Below the pieces are notes generated by a model, which saw only the letters and a list, made by a program, of their open reading frames with translations, was not told the DNA's origin and searched no databases. The position numbers and the translations under genes are program-made. From an uncultured Coxiella sp. (GTDB taxonomy: Bacteria; Pseudomonadota; Gammaproteobacteria; Coxiellales; Coxiellaceae): a stretch of DNA of 64,000 nucleotides. The stretch spans positions 34,745 to 98,744 of the forward strand of contig CACNSC010000005.1 in the NCBI GenBank assembly GCA_902623005.1, in the 5' to 3' direction. Below are positions 30,177 to 39,831 of the stretch, piece by piece (the first letter of the stretch is position 1; every line of letters begins with the position of its first letter).

Positions 30177-30923
30177 ATGACACGCCATACTTATTTCATT
30201 TCCGACTTGCATCTGTGCGAATCTCATCCGGAGATTACCGCAGCATTGCTTGATTTTGTTAAAAAAAAAGCCAAGCAAGCCGATGCGCTCTACATCCTTG
30301 GTGACCTGTTCGAAGCCTGGGTTGGTGATGACCACAACACACCGCTCAACCGTACCATCAGCCAAGCACTTGCGACTTTGGCCGACTTCAACACAGCAGT
30401 CTACATTATGCATGGTAATCGTGACTTTCTAATTGGCCAACGGTTTGCTAATGCAGCTAAGGCACAGCTGATACCCGACCCCAGTATAGTTTCCATTTAC
30501 GGCAAAAACCGACTGCTTGCTCATGGTGATGCCCTGTGTACCGACGACACTAATCACCAACGATTTCGTCGCCTCACTCAGAAAGCATGGCTGAGACGAT
30601 GTTTTTTGATGTTACCGTTATCTTGGCGTCATGCACTTGCACAACGCATTCGGCAACAAAGCGCACAACGCTCATACTCGCAACAAGACTTATCGCGTTA
30701 CGACGTGACAGAGGCTGGTGTAAGCGCGTTAGTGGCAGAATACCCGTGTGATTGTTTAATTCATGGTCACACGCATCAACCCAAACTGCATCAACACACT
30801 CTAGCATCAGGAACATTACAGCGCTATGTGTTAGGCGCCTGGGAACAAACAGCCGAGATTTTAAGACTGACAGAAGATGGTACGCTGCAGTTTGAAACTT
30901 TAACTGTGCCTCATCCTTCATAA
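30177..30923 (+). CDS. lpxH: UDP-2,3-diacylglucosamine diphosphatase LpxH
   Basis: Hydrolyses UDP-2,3-diacylglucosamine to lipid X in lipid A synthesis, on the inner membrane. Calcineurin-like metal ligands are all visible: ISDLHLCE (residues ~8-14), GDLFEAWVGDD, GNRDFLIG, LLAHGD and HGHTHQP. The 248 residues compare with 240 in E. coli. The ATG at 30177 was chosen because MTRHTYFISDLHL matches the family's start; the reading frame is open further upstream but overlaps the divergent cysS gene. Confidence 0.95.
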   Translation: MTRHTYFISDLHLCESHPEITAALLDFVKKKAKQADALYILGDLFEAWVGDDHNTPLNRTISQALATLADFNTAVYIMHGNRDFLIGQRFANAAKAQLIPDPSIVSIYGKNRLLAHGDALCTDDTNHQRFRRLTQKAWLRRCFLMLPLSWRHALAQRIRQQSAQRSYSQQDLSRYDVTEAGVSALVAEYPCDCLIHGHTHQPKLHQHTLASGTLQRYVLGAWEQTAEILRLTEDGTLQFETLTVPHPS

Positions 30924-31004
30924 GCATTGATATAAAAACTTTGCAACCGATCAATGCTTGGTTAATATATCGAGGTGTTCTACAAAACTAAATTAAGGAT
31001 AATT

Positions 31005-32087
31005 ATGTTTACTCAAGCGACCTATATCTGGATCGACGGTGCCACTCCCACAAAACACCTGCGCTCTAAAACCCGTGTCTTACAATTAACTAAAGGCAAT
31101 GTGCAACTTAATGATTTTCCAGATTGGGGCTTTGACGGTTCTTCCACCTACCAGGCCGATGGTCATGACTCCGACCTGATTTTAAAACCATGTGCGTTTT
31201 TTCCAGATCCATTAGTCGGTCAAGGCAACTATTTGGTTTTGTGTGAAGTATTCAGTGATGAGAATACCCCTCACCCGACTAACTCACGCGCTATTCTTAG
31301 GGAACAAATGGAATTGTGCAGCAAAACGCATGAACCTTGGATTGGCTTTGAACAAGAATATACTTTGTTTCAAGGACGCACACCGTTAGGCTGGCCTGAA
31401 GGCGGCTACCCTGCACCACAAGGACCGTTTTATTGTGGTGTGGGAGCTGATGAAGTCTTCGGTAGAGAATTCGTCCAACACCATACCGATGCCTGCTTGT
31501 TTGCAAATCTCATGTTGTTTGGCACCAATGCCGAAGTTATGCCAGGACAATGGGAGTTTCAAATCGGCTACCGAGGTATTGACAGTGAAAGTGCCGATCC
31601 AATAACCGTCAGCGACCACCTATGGGTATCACGCTGGTTACTTTATCGAATCGGTGAAGATTATGGTATCAGCGCTACATTAGATCCTAAACCGGTTAAG
31701 GGCAATTGGAACGGTGCCGGTAAACACACTAACTTTTCCACTAAAGCCATGCGCGATAAAAACACCGGTAAGGAAGCTATTCTTGCTGCCATTGCGCAAC
31801 TGGAAAAAAACCACAGCAAACATATTCCCTTCTATGGCGCCGGCCTGGAAGACCGATTGGTGGGTGAGTACGAAACATCAGATATCAACTCATTTTCATC
31901 CGGAGTTGGAAACCGCGGTGCATCCATTCGTATTCCAAAAGCTGTTGAAACTAAGGGCTATGGTTACATTGAAGATAGACGCCCTGGCGCCAATGCTGAT
32001 CCTTATGAAGTATCAAGTAAGTTATTAGAAAGCGTTTGTAATGCTTTGCCAAAAAAGCATGAGCACTCGGAGGAAGTAACCGCTTAA
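31005..32087 (+). CDS. glnII: Glutamine synthetase, eukaryotic-type (GSII)
   Basis: Makes glutamine from glutamate, ammonia and ATP. The type II signature is clear: WIDG near the start, RSKTRV, PDWGFDGSSTYQA, LKPCAFFPDP, then WIGFEQEYTLF, PGQWEFQIGY and GKHTNFSTKAMR. The 360 residues are the usual GSII length, well short of the ~470 of GSI. The ATG at 31005 follows AAGGAT. GSII is common in eukaryotes and found in some proteobacteria; GSII often acts beside a GSI gene elsewhere in the genome. A strong bidirectional hairpin lies 10 bases after the stop. Confidence 0.95.
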   Translation: MFTQATYIWIDGATPTKHLRSKTRVLQLTKGNVQLNDFPDWGFDGSSTYQADGHDSDLILKPCAFFPDPLVGQGNYLVLCEVFSDENTPHPTNSRAILREQMELCSKTHEPWIGFEQEYTLFQGRTPLGWPEGGYPAPQGPFYCGVGADEVFGREFVQHHTDACLFANLMLFGTNAEVMPGQWEFQIGYRGIDSESADPITVSDHLWVSRWLLYRIGEDYGISATLDPKPVKGNWNGAGKHTNFSTKAMRDKNTGKEAILAAIAQLEKNHSKHIPFYGAGLEDRLVGEYETSDINSFSSGVGNRGASIRIPKAVETKGYGYIEDRRPGANADPYEVSSKLLESVCNALPKKHEHSEEVTA

Positions 32088-32096
32088 GTAAAGCCA

Positions 32097-32131
32097 ATTC
32101 ATTGCCATTGCGCATCGCAGTGGCAATGAAT
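32097..32131. terminator. Bidirectional hairpin between glnII and the ComEA-like gene
   Basis: A 16-base-pair near-perfect stem (one G-U pair) with a CAT loop: arms 32097-32112 and 32116-32131. It sits exactly between two convergent stops, 10 bases from each. No long U tract follows on either strand (CTTTCC on plus, TGGCTTTAC on minus), so it may act as a terminator with Rho, or as an mRNA 3'-end stabiliser. Confidence 0.6.
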
Positions 32132-32140
32132 CTTTCCGCG

Positions 32141-32500
32141 CTATGTCAACGCTTGAATAGGCTGACAAATTAGCCGACCTTGATTATTCTCTTTCAGATT
32201 TTGCAACAACTTATCACCGATACCCTTAACCTGAGTCAGCTCAGACAGACTTTTGAACTGACCATGTGATTGTCGGTACGTCACTATTGCTTGGGCTTTT
32301 TGCTGCGCTAAGCCATGCAGTGTCATCAGGCTATCGACGTCCGCTTGATTGATATCGACACGAGTTAGTTGAGCATCAGCGGGTGATACTGACTGAATAG
32401 GTGTTGACGGTGTTTTTAAGTTGACTTCATTGGCAGCCAACACAGTGCCTGTCGCAAGACAAGTGCAAAAAATTGCTAGTACAATGGGTTTTTTTGACAT
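32141..32500 (-). CDS. Helix-hairpin-helix protein, ComEA-like, secreted
   Basis: 119 residues: a signal peptide (SKKPIVLAIFCTCLATGTVLA), a ~30-residue Thr/Pro linker, then a helix-hairpin-helix pair (DINQADVDSLMTLHGLAQQKAQAI, FKSLSELTQVKGIGDKLL), the DNA-binding fold of ComEA, a periplasmic DNA receptor in natural transformation. In proteobacteria ComEA homologues are this short. I chose the ATG at 32500, five bases past GGAGG; an ATG at 32503 is adjacent. It converges on glnII. Confidence 0.85.
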   Translation of the reverse strand: MSKKPIVLAIFCTCLATGTVLAANEVNLKTPSTPIQSVSPADAQLTRVDINQADVDSLMTLHGLAQQKAQAIVTYRQSHGQFKSLSELTQVKGIGDKLLQNLKENNQGRLICQPIQALT

Positions 32501-32646
32501 CATGACCTCCTCATCGATCGTTAGAGTGCCCAGCTTAACGATTCCATTGATCCTGGCCAGCCGGTAGAAAACCCGGTAGTCGATTTCACCAACCACAATC
32601 AATCAGACTGCGACAACATTACAATCCATTAAAGGTTCGATCACTA

Positions 32647-32877
32647 TTACTCGCTTTTTATTCTTGGCCTAAAGCCAAGTCGATGTTTTGTTTCATAAGC
32701 TTCTGAACAATTAAACTTTGTGTCTACATTGACGTTTTCAGCTCCTCTGCTTTCATAGACACAGACTTGTGTTTGTTCATTCGATTGCTGTTGCGATTGC
32801 TCTCTAGGTTGATCGACTGCCATGACCGTCGTCAGTGATACCAAGACCAATAACCCCAGCGAAATAAAAACTTTCAT
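32647..32877 (-). CDS. Small secreted hypothetical protein, 76 aa
   Basis: A short protein with a cleavable signal peptide (MKVFISLGLLVLVSLTTVMA) and a hydrophilic mature part of ~56 residues with two Cys, Gln/Ser-rich near the start and basic at the end. The ATG at 32877 is preferred as the signal peptide begins there; an upstream ATG at 32898 adds a hydrophobic leader that makes no sense. Family unknown. Confidence 0.65.
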   Translation of the reverse strand: MKVFISLGLLVLVSLTTVMAVDQPREQSQQQSNEQTQVCVYESRGAENVNVDTKFNCSEAYETKHRLGFRPRIKSE

Positions 32878-32898
32878 ACCAACTCCAATAATAATCAA

Positions 32899-33279
32899 TC
32901 GTAATCGTATTGTAGTTGGTAAAAATTACAGAATCTGACTTTATGCCAATGCAACCTGCAACGAAACTATCGCACCAATCGACGTGCTAATTAAAAAATT
33001 AACAAAAAAGACTGAAATTTAGGATTTTTTAAGTCTTATGCGGTATATTCCGAAAAATAAACCAAGCGTGAGCTTTGTTTTTGGTGAAAATTAGAGGTTT
33101 ATTAACTATTTTTCAATACGTTAAACAAAAAACGCAGGTAAAAGCTTTCATTAACAGCGTTTTGATTATGTGCAATCAAGCGCATGCCAATATCAATTAC
33201 ATGGTGATTTTTAACTACGATTAAATACGATCAAGTCACACATTAAAATAGTCCAAACTAACTGAGAGGTGGGCATGTC
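32899..33279. other. AT-rich spacer with no gene seen
   Basis: About 380 bases between the small secreted protein and the 341-residue orphan. It is AT-rich, with a short AAGACT/AGTCTT hairpin near 33010-33040 and no recognisable -10/-35 pair beyond chance. I see no small ORF with a ribosome binding site. Confidence 0.5.
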
Positions 33280-34305
33280 ATGAGAACTACACAGATGGAT
33301 ACAACTGATGCTGATTCAGAAAATAAAACGTCATTAAAATACTGGCTTGATGACTTTAAACAATGGTGTGAAGCGAATCAAAAACGCCCACTACAAGAAA
33401 CGAACATAGAGACTTTGTTCACTGAATTATTGCGTTACTATGGTCAGTCAATCTCAGGTCAATTCGAACTTTTACCTCCAAACGTATCTGAACTTAGCGA
33501 TAATGCCAATCGTCGCATCGATTATCAAATTAAATGGCCATTCTACAGTGTCAAGGTTTACGCAATATTGAATTATCATGATTGTTTCGCGTGGCTAGAA
33601 AACAATAGCGCCAACAGTGATAAAATTAATTTCATGCCACTGATCATTTGTAATGGCTCTCATGAGCGTATGATCTACTTACGTACCAAAAAGCCAAAAG
33701 AAAATGCCACGATAGAAACCGAAAATCCTATGAATGTAGACGAGCCTCAAGTAACTCAAAGCGTGACGTTGGAACATCGTGAAAGTGCTCAAGGGTGGTA
33801 TTTGCCAAATTTACTATCGAAGCAAGAATCGGTACTCGCAAGAGCCTCATCGCACTTACTCTGGCGACATTGTGCGAGCACATCTCTTGACAGCCAAAGC
33901 TTGCGCGTATTTTTTCGTAATCAGGACCTAGTAGATGTGGATGCGAAAAATCCCGAACAAAATAAAAGGGACCCAAGCCCAATCGCGCTGGTTCCAGTGG
34001 AGGAGCAATATAAATCTCAAGATATCCATCTTAAAGAAGTGGTCGTTCAAAAAAATGGTACAATACAATCAAAACGCTCTTGGAATATAAAATTAGATAC
34101 CATTAAATCGATTTTTTCAAAAAATACTACCCCAGAACCCATTGACATTGTCGATCAGCGTCTGCGACACGGCTTACTACGCTATAACAGTCAGCAAGGG
34201 CAGCTTAAAATTACCGAGATCACAAGGCATCATAAAAAAGCTTCAATAGAAGTTGAAGCATGTAAAGGAAATAACCTCAGAACACCACTTCTTCCGAAGC
34301 GATAG
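33280..34305 (+). CDS. Orphan hypothetical protein, 341 aa
   Basis: Not recognised. A soluble, mixed helical protein with Trp/Tyr-rich blocks (KYWLDDFKQWCE near the start, KVYAILNYHDCFAWLE near residue 92). It ends with basic residues. The ATG at 33280 has AGAGGTGGG upstream; a short upstream ATG-TCA-TGA sits in between and could dampen translation. No signal peptide. It is a lone plus-strand gene next to arginase. Confidence 0.7.
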   Translation: MRTTQMDTTDADSENKTSLKYWLDDFKQWCEANQKRPLQETNIETLFTELLRYYGQSISGQFELLPPNVSELSDNANRRIDYQIKWPFYSVKVYAILNYHDCFAWLENNSANSDKINFMPLIICNGSHERMIYLRTKKPKENATIETENPMNVDEPQVTQSVTLEHRESAQGWYLPNLLSKQESVLARASSHLLWRHCASTSLDSQSLRVFFRNQDLVDVDAKNPEQNKRDPSPIALVPVEEQYKSQDIHLKEVVVQKNGTIQSKRSWNIKLDTIKSIFSKNTTPEPIDIVDQRLRHGLLRYNSQQGQLKITEITRHHKKASIEVEACKGNNLRTPLLPKR

Positions 34306-34380
34306 GATCATTGCTATTGTTCACATAAACGCAAGTTCAATGGCTTAATGCGTTAACATGCTGAATAACATACTTAACCA

Positions 34381-35280
34381 TTAGGCATGCACACCACGTT
34401 GCTTGAGCAAAGGTTGTAGCACCGCATCAAACATGGCCTGAATACAATGCAACGACTGTCGAGCATCATTATCTCGATCAGGACAATACTCGACAAACTC
34501 TGCACCGACCCAATCCATGGAAGATAAAGATTGAATCAGCTCAAGTACCTGAGATAACAGCAAACCATCGTCTTCAGGTACCGTAACGGCACTGGCTTCA
34601 GATGGATCCAGTGCATCTAAATCTATGGTCATCCCAATACAGTCAATTGCACTGGCTTCAATTCGTTGTTTAATGATCTCAATTATTTTTTTCATACCGA
34701 GTTGATGAATATCATTCATCGTAAACACATGACAGCCCAAAGACTCAACCAAAGCTTTTTCCTCGGGTTCAAAACTTCTAATGCCAAGATAAAAAAGATG
34801 TTGTGGCTGAATTGATACCGTGGGTAATTGAAAATAATCAATCAAAGAAGAGGCCTGCCCTATTAATGCTGCAGCAGGCATACCGTGTATATTCTTGGTA
34901 TGAGACGAATCCATAGTATGGGCATCAAGGTGGGCATCGACCCAAATTAATCCTAGGGTTTTTTGTTGCTTTGCTAGGGCGCTTGCAGCACCACTCCAAG
35001 TTCCCATAGCAATTGAATGGTCACCGCCGAAAGTCACAAAAGGGCAAGACTGTGCAACAGTGTCGGCACACAACGTTGATAATTGCTTGATTGTTTTAGC
35101 CAGCACTTGTGGCACTGAGGCAGACGGATCGGGTTGTTGTGAAATTTGATGCAGCCAGGCGACTTGTTGCGAGATAGCAAGGTGTTGTTGTAAATATGCG
35201 GGTGCGTTTGCCGTGCCGGGTATGTTACCCGCTATATCCGATGCGATTCCAATTAAAGGGATGCATTTTTTCGTGTCCAT
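34381..35280 (-). CDS. rocF: Arginase family enzyme (arginase)
   Basis: Hydrolyses arginine to ornithine and urea (or a related guanidino compound). The binuclear manganese site is visible: GGDHSIAMG (His), DAHLDAHT (Asp-His-Asp), and MTIDLDALDPSEA (two Asp). The later EFVEYCPDRDN is the family's C-terminal signature. The length of 299 fits arginase. The ATG at 35280 follows TGAGGC. The substrate could also be agmatine or another ureohydrolase substrate; the pattern near DAHLDAH, with His rather than Asn, is closest to arginase. Confidence 0.85.
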   Translation of the reverse strand: MDTKKCIPLIGIASDIAGNIPGTANAPAYLQQHLAISQQVAWLHQISQQPDPSASVPQVLAKTIKQLSTLCADTVAQSCPFVTFGGDHSIAMGTWSGAASALAKQQKTLGLIWVDAHLDAHTMDSSHTKNIHGMPAAALIGQASSLIDYFQLPTVSIQPQHLFYLGIRSFEPEEKALVESLGCHVFTMNDIHQLGMKKIIEIIKQRIEASAIDCIGMTIDLDALDPSEASAVTVPEDDGLLLSQVLELIQSLSSMDWVGAEFVEYCPDRDNDARQSLHCIQAMFDAVLQPLLKQRGVHA

Positions 35281-35427
35281 GGTATTGCCTCATATCAATC
35301 AACAACGTTGCGCCTGTTCTTTTTAAAAGCACGAAAAATGAATAGAAATCGTGTCTTAAAATACCTTAAACAAACATAACATTGCTGATTGATTTTAGCA
35401 AAAAACCGTTTAAAAACATCGAGGTAA

Positions 35428-37278
35428 CTAATGCCTTACCTGATGACCCAAAGTCACCATCCCTTGTGACAAGCGATCAATGGCCGTGCAAGCAAACAAT
35501 GAAGAAGCAGGTGCGTAATCTTGAGTCAAAACTTTTTTGGAAAGATTAGCGTGCATCTCGCTGTTCTCACCGACACTGACGCAGGCATTGATAAAATGCT
35601 TAATAGCCATCATTAGTCGTACACCAACTCGAAACCAGTTTGGATGCCGATGTACCCGCAAGCTTTGGTCGGCCTGTTCAATCACTCTGCCCATTTTTGC
35701 CTGGAACATTAACGTCAGGTCAGCGTCTGCAACGTGATTTCTTGGCTTGTTCACAGTCTGTATTACTCGCCTAGCATAGTCAGTCGCATGATCACGTAAT
35801 AGCGCTGCGTATGGTTTTACCATCACTGCTTTACTCGTCGATAGTTCATTAATGATTTGCTCAAACTCGTCAACACTGTTGAGTAAATTGGTGTAGGCAT
35901 CAATGAAAATCGGCTGCTCAAATACAATATACTCCAAACGTGCCACCAAGCTGTCTAGTGGGGTCAGTCCACTGACACTGTGCTGCAATGGCAAACTATC
36001 TTGGTATTGATTAATCCGCGATAACATTTTTTGCGCTAATAAAATCTGTGCTGTTCTCAGATCAATGATCGACGAGACATCGTCCAGCTCTTGGCTACGG
36101 TGCTCCTCTAAGATTTTCTGAATGTCAGCCACTAATGCACTGATCAAAACATGTTGCTGGGTATTGACACTACTTGCTGTGCGATGGGTTTGCTCTACCT
36201 CTCCTTGAACAAACAAATACATTTCACGAATATCATCACAGACACTGCGTAATTTCTCGAATAAAAATAGTTGAATCGGATCAAAGCTGTGATCAATCAT
36301 CATTAATATCTGGTCGTGGCACTGCTCAATGGTTTGATCAAGATCTAAGTCGATAGTTTGCAATTGATCGGTATGATCATCAGCTTCAAGCTGACTGACT
36401 ATGATGGTTTGATCGCGATGTTTTATATCGTTTTGGTCATCCTGCCCATCAAGCGTATTGCGCTGGTTGTTCATCGACAAAATAAACTGATTGTGTTGGT
36501 CACGTATATCCTCCGCCAGATGATCGATCAAGTTAACCACAGCAATCACGCGCTCAAGGTCGCCCAATGCCAAGACTTTATCGCGCTCTGATATTACTAG
36601 TAAGTTAATTTTTTCCATCAGTAGATTAATTTCATACATCAACGCACTCTCACTGCAATGATCACTGAAACAATCGCGCGAGAACTTTCGCCCAATACGG
36701 TCAATGGAAAACACAATCTCATCACGTAATCGCCATAATAACTTGATACCTCGAGTGCGACCAATCGCCGATAGATCAAGTGCACGTAATTGATTCTCAA
36801 ATTGATAGACTCGACGCATCATGACCAAATAATTATTGGTGATTTGCGCCAATGCCGGATGCTTGTGACAGGCGCGCCAATAGTGCATCAACACGGTTAG
36901 CCCACTCAGTGATTTTTGCTCATAGAACTCTTCATTGGTTTCCGGTAGAAACGATGCCGATTTTAAAATATTTTGATAGCTAACATCATTATCCAACATA
37001 GATTGAGGTGCGAACTGCGGTGATAGTTCCATAAATAATCGAAAAGCAATCGAGGATTGCACATCATCCGCATCGGGCATAGCACTTTGACTCGTCACAT
37101 CAAACCCACTGGCTTGATTGTCATTGAGTAGCAAATCAAATTGTCCCGTAACCCTAAAATCGTCAACTGATGATTGCACTAAACTCGCCGTTGCAACGAG
37201 CAATTGTTTGCAAGATGCTGAGTTTGGCGCTTTAATAAACTCATCAAATAAATACGCCGCTGAATCTTCTTTTATCAT
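35428..37278 (-). CDS. Large helical hypothetical protein, 616 aa
   Basis: Unknown. Almost wholly helical by composition (Asp/Gln/Leu/Ile-rich with heptad-like stretches), no signal peptide, no membrane segment. The ATG at 37278 follows GGGAG with a 6-base spacer. The 302-residue protein at 39832 has similar helical, His/Gln/Asp-rich composition, but I see no clear homology. Long coiled helical orphans like this are typical of secreted effectors of Legionellales (inference only). Confidence 0.7.
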   Translation of the reverse strand: MIKEDSAAYLFDEFIKAPNSASCKQLLVATASLVQSSVDDFRVTGQFDLLLNDNQASGFDVTSQSAMPDADDVQSSIAFRLFMELSPQFAPQSMLDNDVSYQNILKSASFLPETNEEFYEQKSLSGLTVLMHYWRACHKHPALAQITNNYLVMMRRVYQFENQLRALDLSAIGRTRGIKLLWRLRDEIVFSIDRIGRKFSRDCFSDHCSESALMYEINLLMEKINLLVISERDKVLALGDLERVIAVVNLIDHLAEDIRDQHNQFILSMNNQRNTLDGQDDQNDIKHRDQTIIVSQLEADDHTDQLQTIDLDLDQTIEQCHDQILMMIDHSFDPIQLFLFEKLRSVCDDIREMYLFVQGEVEQTHRTASSVNTQQHVLISALVADIQKILEEHRSQELDDVSSIIDLRTAQILLAQKMLSRINQYQDSLPLQHSVSGLTPLDSLVARLEYIVFEQPIFIDAYTNLLNSVDEFEQIINELSTSKAVMVKPYAALLRDHATDYARRVIQTVNKPRNHVADADLTLMFQAKMGRVIEQADQSLRVHRHPNWFRVGVRLMMAIKHFINACVSVGENSEMHANLSKKVLTQDYAPASSLFACTAIDRLSQGMVTLGHQVRH

Positions 37279-37530
37279 ACCGATCTCCCTGAAATGTCGT
37301 TTGATGTCTTATATTCACACAGCAACGATCCTCAAAGTTGATCCAAATCATCTTGATGGATAAACAATAACGCTGATGCATGCTCTATTGATCAAGATCA
37401 ACAAAGTTGTTAACGGTTCATATTAATTTTTACTTAAGGAATCAGAGGAGTTATTGGGCGAATTTTTACTAGGTCTTTGTTTATCAGAACATAACAGTTA
37501 GTATATTTGGCATCTATTCGAGAATGCACC

Positions 37531-38907
37531 ATGGCTAAAACCACTCCCACAACACATCAAGGTTGCGAGCAACCTAATGTCGAATCACTTTCCTGGCAAC
37601 AGGCACGCGAGATTCTCCTGCCGATCAATCCGCAGTTAACTGCAATCATCGATGCCTTGTCACCTGATCAATCGCTTTACCTGTATCAGGTGCATTACCA
37701 ATACGGAGACATTATCGACAACGGTGATTCGTTCCGGTTTCCCGATGGTGATCAGCTCAATTGCTTATCTCAACACAGCAACCAAAAACTGATTGATGAT
37801 TTTCTCTACGCCGGCAATTACATTCCAATGGGCATCACCACCAACAAAACCATGGAACTATTTATTGATACCGGTAACAGTATCATTCCCTCACAAATTT
37901 TCTCACCTGGTGACATCTTTGCCTTATCACTTCACTTGGAGAAAAATAAGAGTTTACACCCAACACCAATTACTCAAATGGCCGCCGGTACTCGGGCCTG
38001 TTTTTCATTGCCCAATATCAATGACAGCGTTCACTTCATGCAGTTGAAGCGGAAATTGCAACTCAAGTCATCTGCGCCCTCCTCATTGTACGAACAAGGC
38101 AATTTCTTCAAACACATTGCACGAGCCAAAACTAATCAGACGCACTGGCGTGCCAGCGCACTGTTATTTCCGCAACGATGGATAGAGCTGATTCAAAATG
38201 ATAGTGCCTGGCAAGCGTTATACAGCCACTTGATTGAAACTGCATGGCTTAAATCCTCTTACCTACGCAATAAAATCTATTACGATTATTCATTCAATCA
38301 AGTTACCCATCAACGCAATTTAAAACCCAATCCCTACCTTGCTGAAACCTTCAAATACCTGTTAGCAATCGCACTGGGTGAATTTCCAGGATTGCGAATT
38401 GCTGTTGATAATTCATCACTGCCATTAGATGCTCTACAAGATGCCCTGCTCAACGATTATGGACTGAAACAATACATTCCATCGATTGTGCACGCTGCTA
38501 AGTTTAATTATCAACACTCACCCTATTCCATTTACTATTCATTACAGTACCCAACCGTGTTAGCGTCGCTCGATAGGTCTAAACGGTTAACGACAACACT
38601 GCATGATTTAAGAGAACTCAAACACATTTTCTTAACCTATCAAGATGCCGTACTGCAAGCATCGACTGGCTTGCACCAAACTGTGATTGCTGACATGCTG
38701 CAATCGCTGGATTTTCATTTCTTGCATTCTAAAAAAGACATTCATCACGAAGTTGATTTAGCAGAAACTGCTGCCACATTTGATCGGGCTTTCAATCATT
38801 GTGAATTACCCTCAGCAGACCGTAAGCCAGCTTTTTCAGGCTCATTACTGCGTGGCTGTATCGCTATGAATAACCCTAATCGATCATCATCCGATAAATA
38901 CTTGTAA
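37531..38907 (+). CDS. Hypothetical protein, 458 aa
   Basis: Not named. A mixed alpha/beta protein with an N-terminal block LLPINPQLTAIIDALSPD, then YQVHYQYGDIIDNG and ITTNKTMELFID. The pattern IN-P-x-L-x-x-IID-x-L-S-P seems familiar from Legionella and Coxiella proteins of unknown function, but I cannot place it. The start ATG at 37531 has only a weak ribosome binding site (AGAATGCACC before it); a TTG further up (37507) is possible but unlikely. No signal peptide. Confidence 0.7.
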   Translation: MAKTTPTTHQGCEQPNVESLSWQQAREILLPINPQLTAIIDALSPDQSLYLYQVHYQYGDIIDNGDSFRFPDGDQLNCLSQHSNQKLIDDFLYAGNYIPMGITTNKTMELFIDTGNSIIPSQIFSPGDIFALSLHLEKNKSLHPTPITQMAAGTRACFSLPNINDSVHFMQLKRKLQLKSSAPSSLYEQGNFFKHIARAKTNQTHWRASALLFPQRWIELIQNDSAWQALYSHLIETAWLKSSYLRNKIYYDYSFNQVTHQRNLKPNPYLAETFKYLLAIALGEFPGLRIAVDNSSLPLDALQDALLNDYGLKQYIPSIVHAAKFNYQHSPYSIYYSLQYPTVLASLDRSKRLTTTLHDLRELKHIFLTYQDAVLQASTGLHQTVIADMLQSLDFHFLHSKKDIHHEVDLAETAATFDRAFNHCELPSADRKPAFSGSLLRGCIAMNNPNRSSSDKYL

Positions 38908-39042
38908 TTATCGACACCACGTGCATATGCTTTAAAAATTTAACAGCAATGTCACCCCTCAGACATGTATGTTAGCATTGATTATGATTTTGATTTGTCG
39001 ATACTCTTTTATCCGAGTTTAAACGTAATAGGGAAAGTCTAC

Positions 39043-39774
39043 ATGCCACACAATCTTTATGGTGAATTTTTAGGGACATTGATTTTAATCATCTTTGGTG
39101 GCGGTGTCGTTGCTAACGTTGTTTTAAATAAAACTAAGGGAGAAAACAGTGGCTGGATTGTCATTACCACTGGCTGGTTTGTGGCAGTTTGTTTGGGCGT
39201 TTTCGTAGCCCGTGCAGCAGGAGCAGAAGGAGCTGAGATCAACCCAGCTGTAACACTGGCTAAATATTTATTAGGTTACTGGTCGTTCTTTACTGTTATT
39301 CAAATTGTCATCGCGCAAACGCTAGGTGCCTTTTGCGGTGCCGTCATTGTCTGGCTGGCTTATTACCCACACTGGGCAATAACATCAGATACCGATGACA
39401 AACGTCAGGTGTTTTGCACTCAGCCCGCGATTGTACATGTCCCTGCAAACTTTTTCTGTGAAGCTTTGGGCACAGCGATCTTAGTATTTTGCGTCGGTGC
39501 GATCTTTGGTCAAGCCAATCTTCATCATCCAGCCAGTGGCCTAGGACCCTATCTTGTTGGCGTAATCGTCTGGGGAATCGGGCTTTCACTGGGTGGCCCA
39601 ACGGGATACGCAATTAATCCTGCAAGAGACTTTGGTCCACGTTTGGCACATGCCATTTTGCCGATCGCGGGTAAAGGCGGATCAGACTGGGGCTACGCGT
39701 GGATACCGATCGTTGCACCATTCATTGGCGGTATTGTGGGTGGATTAGCCTGGCGCTGGGTATTTGGCGTTTGA
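39043..39774 (+). CDS. glpF: Aquaglyceroporin / glycerol facilitator (MIP family)
   Basis: A 243-residue MIP channel with the two half-helix motifs INPAVT (residues 66-71) and INPARDFGPR near residue 192, and six spans between. The Asp after the second NPAR and the adjacent FGPR pattern are those of glycerol facilitators rather than pure water channels. The ATG at 39043 (MPHNLYGEFLGT) begins the first span; the longer frame upstream adds a non-homologous leader. No glycerol kinase is seen nearby, so the physiological solute is not fixed. Confidence 0.9.
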   Translation: MPHNLYGEFLGTLILIIFGGGVVANVVLNKTKGENSGWIVITTGWFVAVCLGVFVARAAGAEGAEINPAVTLAKYLLGYWSFFTVIQIVIAQTLGAFCGAVIVWLAYYPHWAITSDTDDKRQVFCTQPAIVHVPANFFCEALGTAILVFCVGAIFGQANLHHPASGLGPYLVGVIVWGIGLSLGGPTGYAINPARDFGPRLAHAILPIAGKGGSDWGYAWIPIVAPFIGGIVGGLAWRWVFGV

Positions 39775-39831
39775 TTGCTCACCGAGCGTTTAAAACAAAC
39801 TGGAATCTTTCTCTATTCACGGTACCCATGA

